Source: Rufibacter roseus (GTDB lineage: Bacteria; Bacteroidota; Bacteroidia; Cytophagales; Hymenobacteraceae). From it: 64,000 nt of DNA. This document shows positions 1 to 8,158 of this stretch, piece after piece. Location: assembly GCF_001647285.1 (NCBI RefSeq), contig NZ_LRML01000002.1, positions 1 through 64,000 of the forward strand. The letters are read 5' to 3'. Positions within the stretch are counted from its first letter, which is position 1. Each line of letters opens with the position of its first letter. The notes beneath the pieces were generated by a model. The model had not been told where the DNA came from. It did not search any database and was given only the letters and a program-made list of their open reading frames with translations. Position numbers and translations under genes: made by a program.

Positions 1-1
1 C

Positions 2-49
2 ATATAAAAAGAGGCGCACGTTTATTTACGTGCCGCCTCTTTTTATATG
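2..49. terminator. Bidirectional hairpin terminator
   Basis: A long stem of about 18 bp (2-19 with 29-49, GAGGCGCACG pairing with CGTGCCGCCTC with one bulge) is flanked by A and T runs on both sides. It can end transcripts in either direction and lies just beyond the stop of the E1 gene on the minus strand. Confidence 0.85.
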
Positions 50-61
50 TAATATTCAATT

Positions 62-2473
62 CTAGAACAGCGACGGGTATGTAACTGGGTCAGCTTCATT
101 CATGATAGCATAAACCGTTTCAAACACATCCTCTGCATTAGGCTTAGAAAAATAGTCTCCGTCAGTAGAATAGGAAGGCCGGTGGTCATGCGCCGACAGC
201 GTTGCTGGTTTTGAGTCCAAGAAGCGCCAAGCCTCCTGCTCGTCCACTACTTTCTGCATCATAAAGCCCGTGGCACCACCAGAAACATCTTCATCTGTAA
301 ACAAAACTCTATTTGTTTTTCTGATAGAATCTGTGATGGTATGCTCCACGTCAAATGGCAGCAGCGTCTGTACATCAATCACCTCAACAGAGATACCTAC
401 TTGATCTAGCTGCTCGGCGGCATCCATTACTATGCGGCACATAGAACCGTATGTAACCACAGTTATGTCCGTTCCTTTTCTTAGTACTTCTGGCTGCCCT
501 AGTGGCACGGTGAACTCACCTATGTTGGCAGGTAATTTTTCTTTTAAGCGGTAGCCGTTCAAACACTCCACTACCAATGCCGGCTCATCAGCCTTTAACA
601 GGGTATTGTAGAAGCCTGCCGCTTGGGTCATGTTGCGTGGTACTAACACATGCATGCCTCTAAGGCTATGCAAGATCATACCCATGGGTGAGCCAGAGTG
701 CCAAACCCCTTCTAAACGGTGACCACGCGTTCTTACAATAACTGGCGCTTTCTGTCCGCCTTTGGTGCGGTACTGCAAGCTGGCCAAATCATCACTAAGA
801 ATCTGAATGGCATATAAGAGATAATCTAAGTATTGTATTTCAGCAATAGGGCGTAAGCCTCTTAACGCAGCTCCTATTCCCTGCCCAATGATGGTACACT
901 CCCTTATGCCGGCATCAGTTACCCGTAGCTCTCCGTATTTATCTTGTAATCCGGCAAAAGCTTGGTTCACGTCACCTATTTTACCAACATCTTCCCCCAC
1001 TGCGAACAGGCGGGGCTCGCGTGCCAGAGCGGCGTCAAAGCATGCCTGCAGCACCTCGCGGCCGTCAACCAGTGGGCTGTCTTCATTGAATTCGGCTTTC
1101 ACCTCTTCCACCATCATCACCGACTCGTCTGACTGGCTGTACAGATAAGAGTTAAAGCGCTCGGTATTTTCTCCCTGCACAGTCTCTAACCACTCTATCA
1201 ACTCCCGCTTAGCTCTGCTCTTTTCCTGGCGCACGTATCGCAACGCTTTACGGGCAGCCCTGATGGAGTCTGAGCGTAAGGGATTCAAGGTTTTGCTTAA
1301 CTCTTCTCTGATAGAGGCAATTTCAGACGAATTGTTGTCTACAGACTGAGCCAAGTTCTCTAATAAGGCAAGGCACTGGTTATGGTCTGCTAAGATCCCT
1401 TCATTGAAGGCTTTCCAGGCATTGGCTCTTGAAACTTTTACGGCTTCCTTGGCTTCTGCCTCTATATGGTTTAGCTCTTCATGAGTGGCATACTCATTGT
1501 CCAGCAGCCATTTCCGCATTTGCTTAATGCAGTCATACTCTTCTTCCCAAGCCAGGCGCTCCTTTGATTTATAACGCTCATGCGACCCTGAGGTGGAATG
1601 ACCTTGGGGTTGCGTCATTTCCTCTACGTGAATTAATACCGGCACATGCTGCTCACGGCAGACCTGCGTTGCTTTGTGGTATACTTCGCACAGCCCCGCA
1701 TAATCCCAACCCTTTACTTTAAAGATCTCGTAGCCCTGTTCTCCTGGCGCATCACGCTGGAAACCCGCCAGTATTTCTGAGATACTGCTCTTGGTGGTCT
1801 GGTATTTGGCAGGAACCGAAATGCCGTACCCATCATCCCACACAGAAACCAGCATAGGAACCTGCAGTACTCCGCCGGCATTGATGGTTTCAAAAAATAC
1901 TCCTTCAGAGGTGGAGGCGTTACCAATAGTACCAAAGGCTATTTCGTTGCCCTTGATCGAAAAATCTTTGAACTGATGCAGCTCTGGGTTTTGGCGGTAA
2001 AGTTTAGAGGCATAAGCCAAGCCTAACAGGCGGGGCATCTGAGCTCCGGTAGGTGAAATATCAGCTGATGAGTTTTTGGCAGTTGTCTGAGGTTTCCATT
2101 TCCCTTCTTCGTCCAGCAAGCGGGTACCGAAGTGGCCGGTCATGCTACGCCCGGCAGTTGAGGGCTCCTGCTCCACATCGGCGTGGGCATATAATTGAGC
2201 GAAGAACTGTTGTACGGTCAGCTCCCCTATGGCCATCATAAATGTTTGGTCACGGTAATATCCCGAACGAAAATCGCCGTTGCGGAAGAACTTAGCCATG
2301 GCCAACTGCGCCACTTCTTTCCCATCACCGAATATCCCGAACTTGGCTTTCCCCATGAATACCTCCTTTCGGCCAGTAAGGCTGGCCTGCCGGCTTTCAC
2401 AGGCTATACGGTAATCCTGCAACATTTCTTCTTTGGTAAGGGAAAGCTTGTTTGTCCGTTCAAGGGTTTGCAT
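62..2473 (-). CDS. 2-oxoacid dehydrogenase E1, fused alpha and beta subunits
   Basis: This is the thiamine-diphosphate-dependent decarboxylating E1 component of a pyruvate or branched-chain 2-oxoacid dehydrogenase complex. At 803 residues it joins both E1 subunits. Residues about 30-340 are the alpha half (GTGHFGTR-like region, GNASTSEG at about 183-190, WDDGYGIS). Residues about 465-800 are the beta half (VGEDVG, QYLDYL, GHRLEGVWHSG). The usual alpha-subunit GDG...NN diphosphate motif reads GNA...DD here. From memory this variant is usual in the Bacteroidota fusion and need not mean loss of function. E2 and E3 are not in the window, so the substrate (pyruvate or branched-chain oxoacids) cannot be settled. 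Start is ATG at 2473, about 36 nt below the predicted transcription start; a consensus promoter lies upstream. Confidence 0.9.
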   Translation of the reverse strand: MQTLERTNKLSLTKEEMLQDYRIACESRQASLTGRKEVFMGKAKFGIFGDGKEVAQLAMAKFFRNGDFRSGYYRDQTFMMAIGELTVQQFFAQLYAHADVEQEPSTAGRSMTGHFGTRLLDEEGKWKPQTTAKNSSADISPTGAQMPRLLGLAYASKLYRQNPELHQFKDFSIKGNEIAFGTIGNASTSEGVFFETINAGGVLQVPMLVSVWDDGYGISVPAKYQTTKSSISEILAGFQRDAPGEQGYEIFKVKGWDYAGLCEVYHKATQVCREQHVPVLIHVEEMTQPQGHSTSGSHERYKSKERLAWEEEYDCIKQMRKWLLDNEYATHEELNHIEAEAKEAVKVSRANAWKAFNEGILADHNQCLALLENLAQSVDNNSSEIASIREELSKTLNPLRSDSIRAARKALRYVRQEKSRAKRELIEWLETVQGENTERFNSYLYSQSDESVMMVEEVKAEFNEDSPLVDGREVLQACFDAALAREPRLFAVGEDVGKIGDVNQAFAGLQDKYGELRVTDAGIRECTIIGQGIGAALRGLRPIAEIQYLDYLLYAIQILSDDLASLQYRTKGGQKAPVIVRTRGHRLEGVWHSGSPMGMILHSLRGMHVLVPRNMTQAAGFYNTLLKADEPALVVECLNGYRLKEKLPANIGEFTVPLGQPEVLRKGTDITVVTYGSMCRIVMDAAEQLDQVGISVEVIDVQTLLPFDVEHTITDSIRKTNRVLFTDEDVSGGATGFMMQKVVDEQEAWRFLDSKPATLSAHDHRPSYSTDGDYFSKPNAEDVFETVYAIMNEADPVTYPSLF

Positions 2474-2515
2474 GCGTTATAGGATATGGTAGGTTCAGAT
2501 TAGGATTTTTAAAGT

Positions 2516-2547
2516 CAAAACTACGCAGATTTTAGCCCATTTTCAAA
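2516..2547 (-). promoter_or_regulatory. Consensus Bacteroidota promoter of the E1 fusion gene
   Basis: On the minus strand a -33 TTTG (2544-2547) is separated by 20 bp from a -7 TAGTTTTG (2516-2523). This is an exact match to the Bacteroidota TTTG-N19-21-TAnnTTTG housekeeping promoter. The expected start point is about 2509. Confidence 0.7.
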
Positions 2548-2608
2548 TGAAAATGCCCCTGCCTCCATGTTGCTACATATTTTTATGGCAACTCGAACTA
2601 TTTTTATC

Positions 2609-2616
2609 TATTTTTG
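2609..2616 (+). promoter_or_regulatory. Probable -7 box for the DUF1573 gene
   Basis: TATTTTTG matches TAnnTTTG and lies about 50 bp before the start codon. No clear -33 TTTG is visible at the right distance. It is back to back with the E1 promoter. Confidence 0.45.
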
Positions 2617-2666
2617 TTTTGGCCTTAGAAGGGCCTTTTAAAAAGGATTAAACCTTAAAAAGAATT

Positions 2667-3446
2667 ATGAAAAAAATCTCTTTACTCCTGGTTTTGGCAT
2701 TGGTAATGCTGACGCAGGGATTTGTCTCAGCCCAAGGGGTGCTAACCTTTGAGAAAGAAGTACATGATTTTGGTACTATACCCCAAGGTGTGCCTGCTAC
2801 CTATGATTTTGTAGTGAAGAATACGGGAAATGAACCTGTTTTGATTTCTAATGTGCAAGCTTCTTGCGGCTGTACCACCCCTGAATGGTCTAAAGAGCCT
2901 ATTTTACCTGGTAAAACTGCTGTGATTAAGGCTGGTTACAACGCTGCAGCCATGGGTCAGTTCAACAAAGCCTTGACCGTTACCTCCAACGGAACCCCAG
3001 ATACTCAAATGCTGTTCATCAAAGGAACAGTGGTAGAGAAATCTGCCACTCCTGCCCCAACCAAAGCCCAATTGGAGAACTCGCCAAAAATTAATTTGGC
3101 CAGCTCTACCTATGATTTTGGTAAGGTGGAAAAAGGACAGAAAGTAACGGCTAAATTTTCCGTTAAAAATACGGGTAAAGAAGATTTAACGGTTTCTAAA
3201 TTACAGTCATCATGCAACTGTGTGGTTTATAAAATGTCCCCTTCTGTAGTAAAGCCAGGGCAATCAGCTAAATTGGAACTAACTTATAATCCGCAGGTGT
3301 TAAGCAATAGAATTGAAACTGTAAACTTAGTTTCTAATGATATCACTGGTTCTCCGGCCACCATCACGCTTAAAGCTAACGTTGTTGAGAGCCTGGCAAA
3401 ACAGAGTGCTGTTAAGGTGAACAAGGCCTCAGTGCCTTTCAAATAG
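2667..3446 (+). CDS. Exported protein with two DUF1573 domains
   Basis: A 259-residue protein with a clear Sec signal peptide (residues 1-22, cleavage near VSAQG) followed by two immunoglobulin-like DUF1573 repeats, about 27-115 and 143-240. Each repeat carries the family signature of a Cys-rich turn (SCGCTTPEW and SCNCVVYKM) after a stretch matching VKNTG. The role of DUF1573 proteins is not established; they are abundant periplasmic or cell-surface proteins in Bacteroidota. It is a single gene with its own promoter and terminator. Start is the only ATG that leaves an intact signal peptide. Confidence 0.85.
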   Translation: MKKISLLLVLALVMLTQGFVSAQGVLTFEKEVHDFGTIPQGVPATYDFVVKNTGNEPVLISNVQASCGCTTPEWSKEPILPGKTAVIKAGYNAAAMGQFNKALTVTSNGTPDTQMLFIKGTVVEKSATPAPTKAQLENSPKINLASSTYDFGKVEKGQKVTAKFSVKNTGKEDLTVSKLQSSCNCVVYKMSPSVVKPGQSAKLELTYNPQVLSNRIETVNLVSNDITGSPATITLKANVVESLAKQSAVKVNKASVPFK

Positions 3447-3474
3447 TTTTTTCATAGTTTTATTTTGTACTAAT

Positions 3475-3502
3475 GGCAGTAACTAAGTTACTGCCTTTTT
3501 TT
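3475..3502 (+). terminator. Rho-independent terminator after the DUF1573 gene
   Basis: A 9-bp perfect stem (GGCAGTAAC / GTTACTGCC) with a 3-nt loop is followed by seven T residues. Confidence 0.9.
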
Positions 3503-3518
3503 ATTTCCGGCTATTTCT

Positions 3519-3554
3519 GTTTTTGACCAGTTTTTAAAAAATAGGGCTAAAAAC
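3519..3554. repeat. 36-bp GTTTT...AAAAC palindrome, copy 1
   Basis: Degenerate copy of the dispersed intergenic palindrome, downstream of the DUF1573 terminator. It begins GTTTTTGACCAG and ends GGGCTAAAAAC. Confidence 0.55.
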
Positions 3555-3618
3555 AATCAACTTTGGCAATTATTTACATAAATCTTTTAAAGGGTAATAC
3601 TTTGATGGCAGGTTCATG

Positions 3619-3626
3619 TATATTTG
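3619..3626 (+). promoter_or_regulatory. Probable -7 box of alanine dehydrogenase
   Basis: TATATTTG fits TAnnTTTG and lies 35 bp before the ATG. A -33 TTTG at the standard spacing is not visible. Confidence 0.5.
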
Positions 3627-3661
3627 CGCACTTTTTCACCAACACCTAAAAAAATCAGAAA

Positions 3662-4777
3662 ATGATTATTGGTCTTCCTAAGGAGATAAAAAACAACGAG
3701 AACCGCGTAGCCATCACCCCGGGTGGCGTGGCCGAGTTTGTAAAAAACGGGCATACCGTTTTTGTTCAAACTACCGCCGGTGAAGGTAGTGGCTTCTCAG
3801 ACGAAGAGTATGTAGCCGCTGGCGCCACTATTCTTCCTTCCATTGAAGAAGTGTACAACATCGCGGAGATGATTGTAAAGGTAAAAGAGCCGATTGAGCA
3901 GGAGTATAACCTTATCAAGGAAGGCCAGTTATTGTTCACTTATTTCCACTTTGCCTCATATGAGCCGCTAACGCATGCTATGATTGAGCGCAAAGCTATC
4001 TGCCTTGCTTACGAGACAGTTGAGTTGAAAGACCGCTCACTTCCGTTGCTGGTGCCAATGAGCGAGGTTGCCGGACGTATGGCTCCTCAGGAAGGTGCTA
4101 AATACCTGGAGAAGCCTTTAAAAGGCCGTGGTATTTTACTAGGAGGTGTACCAGGCGTTTCCCCAGCCAATGTATTGGTGTTAGGTGGTGGTATAGTAGG
4201 AACCCAGGCTGCTAAAATTGCGGCTGGTTTCGGTGCCAACGTGACCATAATGGACATTAGCCTAAAGCGTCTGCGCGAACTGGACGACTTTATGCCTGCC
4301 AACGTGAGAACCGTTATGTCTAACCACTACAATATTAAAGAAGCTATTAAAACAGCTGATTTGATCATTGGAGCAGTGTTGATTCCGGGTGCCAAAGCCC
4401 CTCACCTCATCACCCGCGACATGCTGAAAGACATGCGCCCAGGTACGGTGTTGGTAGACGTTGCCGTAGATCAGGGAGGTTGCATTGAAACTTGCAAGCC
4501 TACTACCCACGAAAACCCTACTTACATCATTGACGATGTAGTTCACTACTGCGTTGCCAACATGCCAGGCGCGGTTCCTTATACTTCTACCCTAGCCCTT
4601 ACAAACGCTACTTTACCTTACGCTTTGCTTTTGGCAAACAAAGGCTGGAAGCAAGCTTGCCAGGAGCGTGAAGAGCTGAAATTAGGATTGAACGTGGTTG
4701 ACGGTAAAGTTGTGTACCCAGGCGTTGCCCAGGCTTTCAACCTTCCATATGTTAACGTAGCCGAAGTTTTGGCTTAA
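3662..4777 (+). CDS. ald: Alanine dehydrogenase
   Basis: Converts L-alanine, water and NAD+ to pyruvate, ammonium and NADH in the cytoplasm. The 371-residue length is standard. The N-terminal half starts with the family sequence [17 protein letters not shown] and has the catalytic Lys (VKVKEP, about residue 75) and His (YFHFA, about 96). The NAD-binding Rossmann loop [13 protein letters not shown] lies at about 174-186 and is followed by the ribose-binding Asp in MDIS. The C-terminal half resumes the catalytic domain ([11 protein letters not shown]). It is a monocistronic unit with a hairpin terminator 26 bp after the stop. Nothing looks abnormal. Confidence 0.97.
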   Translation: MIIGLPKEIKNNENRVAITPGGVAEFVKNGHTVFVQTTAGEGSGFSDEEYVAAGATILPSIEEVYNIAEMIVKVKEPIEQEYNLIKEGQLLFTYFHFASYEPLTHAMIERKAICLAYETVELKDRSLPLLVPMSEVAGRMAPQEGAKYLEKPLKGRGILLGGVPGVSPANVLVLGGGIVGTQAAKIAAGFGANVTIMDISLKRLRELDDFMPANVRTVMSNHYNIKEAIKTADLIIGAVLIPGAKAPHLITRDMLKDMRPGTVLVDVAVDQGGCIETCKPTTHENPTYIIDDVVHYCVANMPGAVPYTSTLALTNATLPYALLLANKGWKQACQEREELKLGLNVVDGKVVYPGVAQAFNLPYVNVAEVLA

Positions 4778-4803
4778 ATCTAATAATTACATTAAAATTA
4801 TCG

Positions 4804-4832
4804 GCCTTCTGATTCTTCAGAAGGCGATTTTG
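4804..4832 (+). terminator. Terminator of alanine dehydrogenase
   Basis: An 8-bp stem (GCCTTCTG / CAGAAGGC) with a 6-nt loop is followed by a T-rich tail. Confidence 0.75.
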
Positions 4833-5012
4833 TTTGTGGGTGATTCTCCTAATAATATTGGAGTAACAGATTTTGTAAAGACTGAAAGCCTTTTATAAAG
4901 CTTAATCTTACCTTTTGGGTTTGAAGGAATTAACAAGAGCCGATCATACAGGTCAAAAGTGATAATATATAGCTTTCATTCATGAATACAGACAAGCTTT
5001 ATCATAAAAAAC

Positions 5013-5471
5013 TCAGTGCAGGTTGATCTGCTCAAAGGTAGGTAACTCTTGTAGTGGCTCAAGAGAAACACCGTCTGAGGCAACCCGCCAACAAAAATGA
5101 TGAATGCCGTTGGTCACCAAAAGGTAAGAAGCTTTTATGGTTTGATTGTACACCGCTGCCTGCTGAACCGTATTGTTGGTGATGCGTACATCAGGTGCTT
5201 TACATTCTATCAGCAACAAAGGAGTACCAGCTGAGCTGTAAACACAGATATCGGTTCGTTTCTGTAACTTATTGTAGGTGGTGCCTCGTTCCACGTTCAT
5301 GAGTGAGAGCGGAAACCCAAGGAAGTTGTGCAGAAAGTGCACCATGTGTTGGCGAACCCACTCCTCAGGAGTCAGCACAAGCCATTTCCGGCGGATAACA
5401 TCATGTATAAGAGTTTTCCCTTCAGATTCCTTAAGTTTGTAGGAAAATGACGGCAAAGAAAGCTGCTCCAT
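5013..5471 (-). CDS. Stand-alone HsdR N-terminal-like nuclease domain protein
   Basis: A 152-residue protein consisting only of a type I restriction HsdR N-terminal-like domain (HSDR_N_2 type). The PD-(D/E)xK nuclease residues are visible: Asp in KRTDICVY and Glu-x-Lys in LIECKAP. No HsdM, HsdS, helicase or other defence gene lies near it, so it is unlikely to be part of a restriction system. Similar solitary proteins are widely conserved in Bacteroidota and their function is unknown to me. It is divergent from the AMP nucleosidase gene. Start is ATG at 5471. Confidence 0.75.
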   Translation of the reverse strand: MEQLSLPSFSYKLKESEGKTLIHDVIRRKWLVLTPEEWVRQHMVHFLHNFLGFPLSLMNVERGTTYNKLQKRTDICVYSSAGTPLLLIECKAPDVRITNNTVQQAAVYNQTIKASYLLVTNGIHHFCWRVASDGVSLEPLQELPTFEQINLH

Positions 5472-5505
5472 CCCCCAAAGATAAGAAGTAACAAATGGCA
5501 GAGCC

Positions 5506-5541
5506 GTTTTACGGCCGTTTTTCTAAAATCAGATCAAAAAC
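5506..5541. repeat. 36-bp GTTTT...AAAAC palindrome, copy 2
   Basis: This copy lies 5 bp before the AMP nucleosidase start codon, so the arm AGATCAAAAAC would be in that gene's leader. It begins GTTTTACGGCCG. Confidence 0.55.
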
Positions 5542-5546
5542 AAACT

Positions 5547-6317
5547 ATGAAAACAAAACAGGAGATTGTAGAGAACTGGCTTCCGCGGTATACCGGGCGC
5601 CCGTTGAATGAATTTGGTGAATACATCTTGCTAACCAACTTCCTCAATTATGTGGTTATGTTCGCAGACCAGTTTGAGGTAGAAATAAAAGGCACCGACA
5701 AGCCTATGCAGACAGCCACCGCCGAGAACATTACCATCATCAACTTCGGAATGGGAAGTGCCATGGCCGCCACGGTAATGGATTTACTTTCTGCCATTAA
5801 ACCCAAAGCGGCCTTGTTCCTTGGTAAATGCGGAGGACTGAAAAAATCTAAGCTGGGAGACCTGATTTTACCTATAGCGGCAATACGGGGCGAGGGAACC
5901 TCTGATGATTATCTTCCACCAGAAATTCCGGCGTTGCCTTCTTTCCGCTTGCAGCGTGCCGTGTCTTCCATGATCAAGAAGCACGAGATGGACTATTGGA
6001 CAGGCACCGTCTACACCACCAACCGCCGTGTATGGGAGCATGACGAAGATTTCAAAGAATACCTTCGCTCCATCAGAGCCTTAGGTGTAGATATGGAAAC
6101 TGCCACTATCTTTGTAGTGGGCTTCATGAATGACATACCGCATGGAGCTCTGCTTTTGGTGTCTGACAATCCCATGACCCCAGACGGTGTGAAAACTGCC
6201 GAAAGTGATGTGCGGGTAACCGCTGACTATGTAACCAAACACCTTCAAATAGGCATTGACTCCCTCCTGGAACTTCGCGACTCAGGAGAATCAGTGAAGC
6301 ACTTACGCTATGATTAA
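5547..6317 (+). CDS. amn: AMP nucleosidase
   Basis: Cleaves AMP to adenine and ribose-5-phosphate, a purine salvage and energy-balance reaction in the cytoplasm. The 256-residue protein is the short form common in Bacteroidota, without the extra N-terminal domain of the Escherichia coli enzyme. It has the nucleoside phosphorylase fold: FGMGSAMAATV and FLGKCGGLKKSKLGD for the phosphate/ribose side, and LGVDMETATIF with the substrate-binding Met-Glu at about 189-190. Its 3' end overlaps the next gene by 8 bp, so the two are probably co-transcribed and translationally coupled. Confidence 0.92.
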   Translation: MKTKQEIVENWLPRYTGRPLNEFGEYILLTNFLNYVVMFADQFEVEIKGTDKPMQTATAENITIINFGMGSAMAATVMDLLSAIKPKAALFLGKCGGLKKSKLGDLILPIAAIRGEGTSDDYLPPEIPALPSFRLQRAVSSMIKKHEMDYWTGTVYTTNRRVWEHDEDFKEYLRSIRALGVDMETATIFVVGFMNDIPHGALLLVSDNPMTPDGVKTAESDVRVTADYVTKHLQIGIDSLLELRDSGESVKHLRYD

Positions 6318-7962
6318 AAGTTGGAGACAACTGGGAGCGGCCGCCCTATTGGGCCTGGCCCTTCTCTCCTCTTGCCAGAAAACTGAGCAGGCAGACCTTT
6401 TGGTATATAATGCCACCGTGTATACCGTGAACACAGCATTTGATAAAGCCCAGGCTTTTGCTGTGAAAGACGGCAAAATCATTGCCGTAGGTAGCACCTC
6501 TGACATAAAAGGAAAATATTCCGCCACTGAGGAAATAGATGCACAAGGCAAACCGGTATATCCAGGTTTGATTGATGCCCATGCCCATTACTATGGGTAT
6601 GCTCTGGGTTTAAGAGAGGCGGACCTTGTGGGTTCAACCTCTTTTTCTGAGGTGGTACAACGGCTGCAGAAGCACAGAAAAGAATATCCAGACGCGGAAT
6701 GGCTGACCGGGCGAGGTTGGGATCAAAATGATTGGGAAGTAAAGCAATTCCCCACTAAAGACACGCTGGACCAGCTGTTCCCCAATGTACCCGTTATTAT
6801 AGAACGGATAGATGGGCATGCTGCGTTAGCCAACCAAAAAGCATTAGACCTGGCTGGTATCACGCCACAGTCTAAAATGCAAGGGGGCTTGGTAGAGGTG
6901 AAAGACGGCAAGCTCACTGGCATCCTCATTGATCTGGCCTCTTCACCTGTTTACGCCCAAATACCCAATCCATCGGCTCAGGAAATGACAGATGCTCTGA
7001 AAGACGCGGAGCAGAATCTGTTTGCTGTTGGCTTAACTACCGTGGTAGACGCAGGTTTACCAAAAAGCGCCATTGATCTGATTGATTCGCTTCAGAAAAC
7101 TGGTGAATTGAAGATGCGGGTTTATGCAATGTTAAGCCCTACCCCAGAAAATAAGGCCCATTATTTTAAAAATGGTCCTTACACAACAGAAAGACTAAAT
7201 GTGCGGTCTTTTAAAGTGTACGGTGATGGAGCGCTAGGCTCAAGAGGCGCTAGCTTGCTTCAGCCATACTCTGACCGACCCAATGAATCTGGGTTTCTGC
7301 TGCAGGCGGTACAGGAGTACAAAGACCTGGCGAAGGAATTATACGAGCACAACTTCCAGATGAACACCCATGCCATTGGTGATTCATCTAACCGCCTGAT
7401 GCTTCAGATCTATGGTGATTTATTAAAAGGCAAAAACGACCGTCGGTGGCGAATTGAGCACGCGCAGGTGGTAAACCCTGAAGACGTGGCTCTTTTCGGC
7501 AAATACCAGATTTTGCCTTCTGTGCAGCCTACACATGCCACTTCTGATATGTACTGGGCCGGAGATAGATTGGGAAAAGAGCGAATCAAACACGCCTATA
7601 CCTTCAAAACCTTGCTGCAACAGAATGGTATGCTACCTCTAGGATCTGATTTTCCGGTAGAGGACATTAATCCGTTGTATGGATTCCATGCCGCCATAGC
7701 CAGGCAAGATGCCAAGAACTACCCAGACGGTGGCTTTCAGAAAGATGAAGCCCTTACAAGAGAACAAGCCTTAAGAGGTACTACCATTTGGGCTGCCTAC
7801 GCAAATTTTGAGGAAAAGCAGAAAGGAAGTATAGAAGTTGGAAAAGTAGCCGATTTCGTGATTTTGGATAAGGACATCATGACCATTCAACCAGAAGAAA
7901 TAAGAGCTTTGAAAGTATTTAGCACCTACATTAACGGCGAAAAACTGTACAGCCAAAAATAG
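6310..7962 (+). CDS. Amidohydrolase family lipoprotein (YtcJ-like)
   Basis: A 550-residue metal-dependent hydrolase of the amidohydrolase_3 group. The N-terminus is a lipoprotein signal with lipobox LLSSC (Cys22), so it is probably anchored in a membrane facing the periplasm. Metal-binding motifs are DAHAHYY at about 88, NTHAIGD in the middle and RIEHAQVV later; the C-terminus (GKVADFVILDKD) closes the small beta domain typical of the family. Natural substrates of YtcJ-like enzymes are mostly unknown, and the overlap with amn does not settle one. It ends 2 bp before a dispersed palindrome and a strong terminator. Confidence 0.88.
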   Translation: MIKSWRQLGAAALLGLALLSSCQKTEQADLLVYNATVYTVNTAFDKAQAFAVKDGKIIAVGSTSDIKGKYSATEEIDAQGKPVYPGLIDAHAHYYGYALGLREADLVGSTSFSEVVQRLQKHRKEYPDAEWLTGRGWDQNDWEVKQFPTKDTLDQLFPNVPVIIERIDGHAALANQKALDLAGITPQSKMQGGLVEVKDGKLTGILIDLASSPVYAQIPNPSAQEMTDALKDAEQNLFAVGLTTVVDAGLPKSAIDLIDSLQKTGELKMRVYAMLSPTPENKAHYFKNGPYTTERLNVRSFKVYGDGALGSRGASLLQPYSDRPNESGFLLQAVQEYKDLAKELYEHNFQMNTHAIGDSSNRLMLQIYGDLLKGKNDRRWRIEHAQVVNPEDVALFGKYQILPSVQPTHATSDMYWAGDRLGKERIKHAYTFKTLLQQNGMLPLGSDFPVEDINPLYGFHAAIARQDAKNYPDGGFQKDEALTREQALRGTTIWAAYANFEEKQKGSIEVGKVADFVILDKDIMTIQPEEIRALKVFSTYINGEKLYSQK

Positions 7963-7963
7963 C

Positions 7964-8000
7964 GTTTTAGGCCTACTTTTCTGAAAACAAAACTAAAAAC
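7964..8000. repeat. GTTTT...AAAAC palindrome, copy 3 (37 bp)
   Basis: Begins 2 bp after the amidohydrolase stop codon and overlaps the left arm of the terminator that follows. Confidence 0.55.
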
Positions 8001-8032
8001 GGCAACCAATAATGGTTGCCGTTTTTAGTTTT
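7989..8032. terminator. Bidirectional terminator between convergent genes
   Basis: A 19-bp perfect stem (AAAACTAAAAACGGCAACC and its complement) with a 6-nt loop has T runs on both strands. It serves the amidohydrolase gene and possibly the facing MFS gene. Confidence 0.9.
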
Positions 8033-8158
8033 AGTTGAAGCTATAAAGCTCACGAACTTAATAGTAAGTCACTAGCAAAACCGTACACTATTATCAACTA
8101 CATCTTTAACAAACATAGATTAATAACAAGGAAATAAACTAGTTACAATAACAAAACA

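Noticed and set aside
3555-3661. Riboswitch before alanine dehydrogenase
   Set aside because: Only about 36 bp lie between the -7 box and the ATG, with no conserved aptamer-like structure visible.
5013-5471. Type I restriction system
   Set aside because: Only the HsdR N-terminal-like domain is present; no HsdM, HsdS or motor domain within the window.
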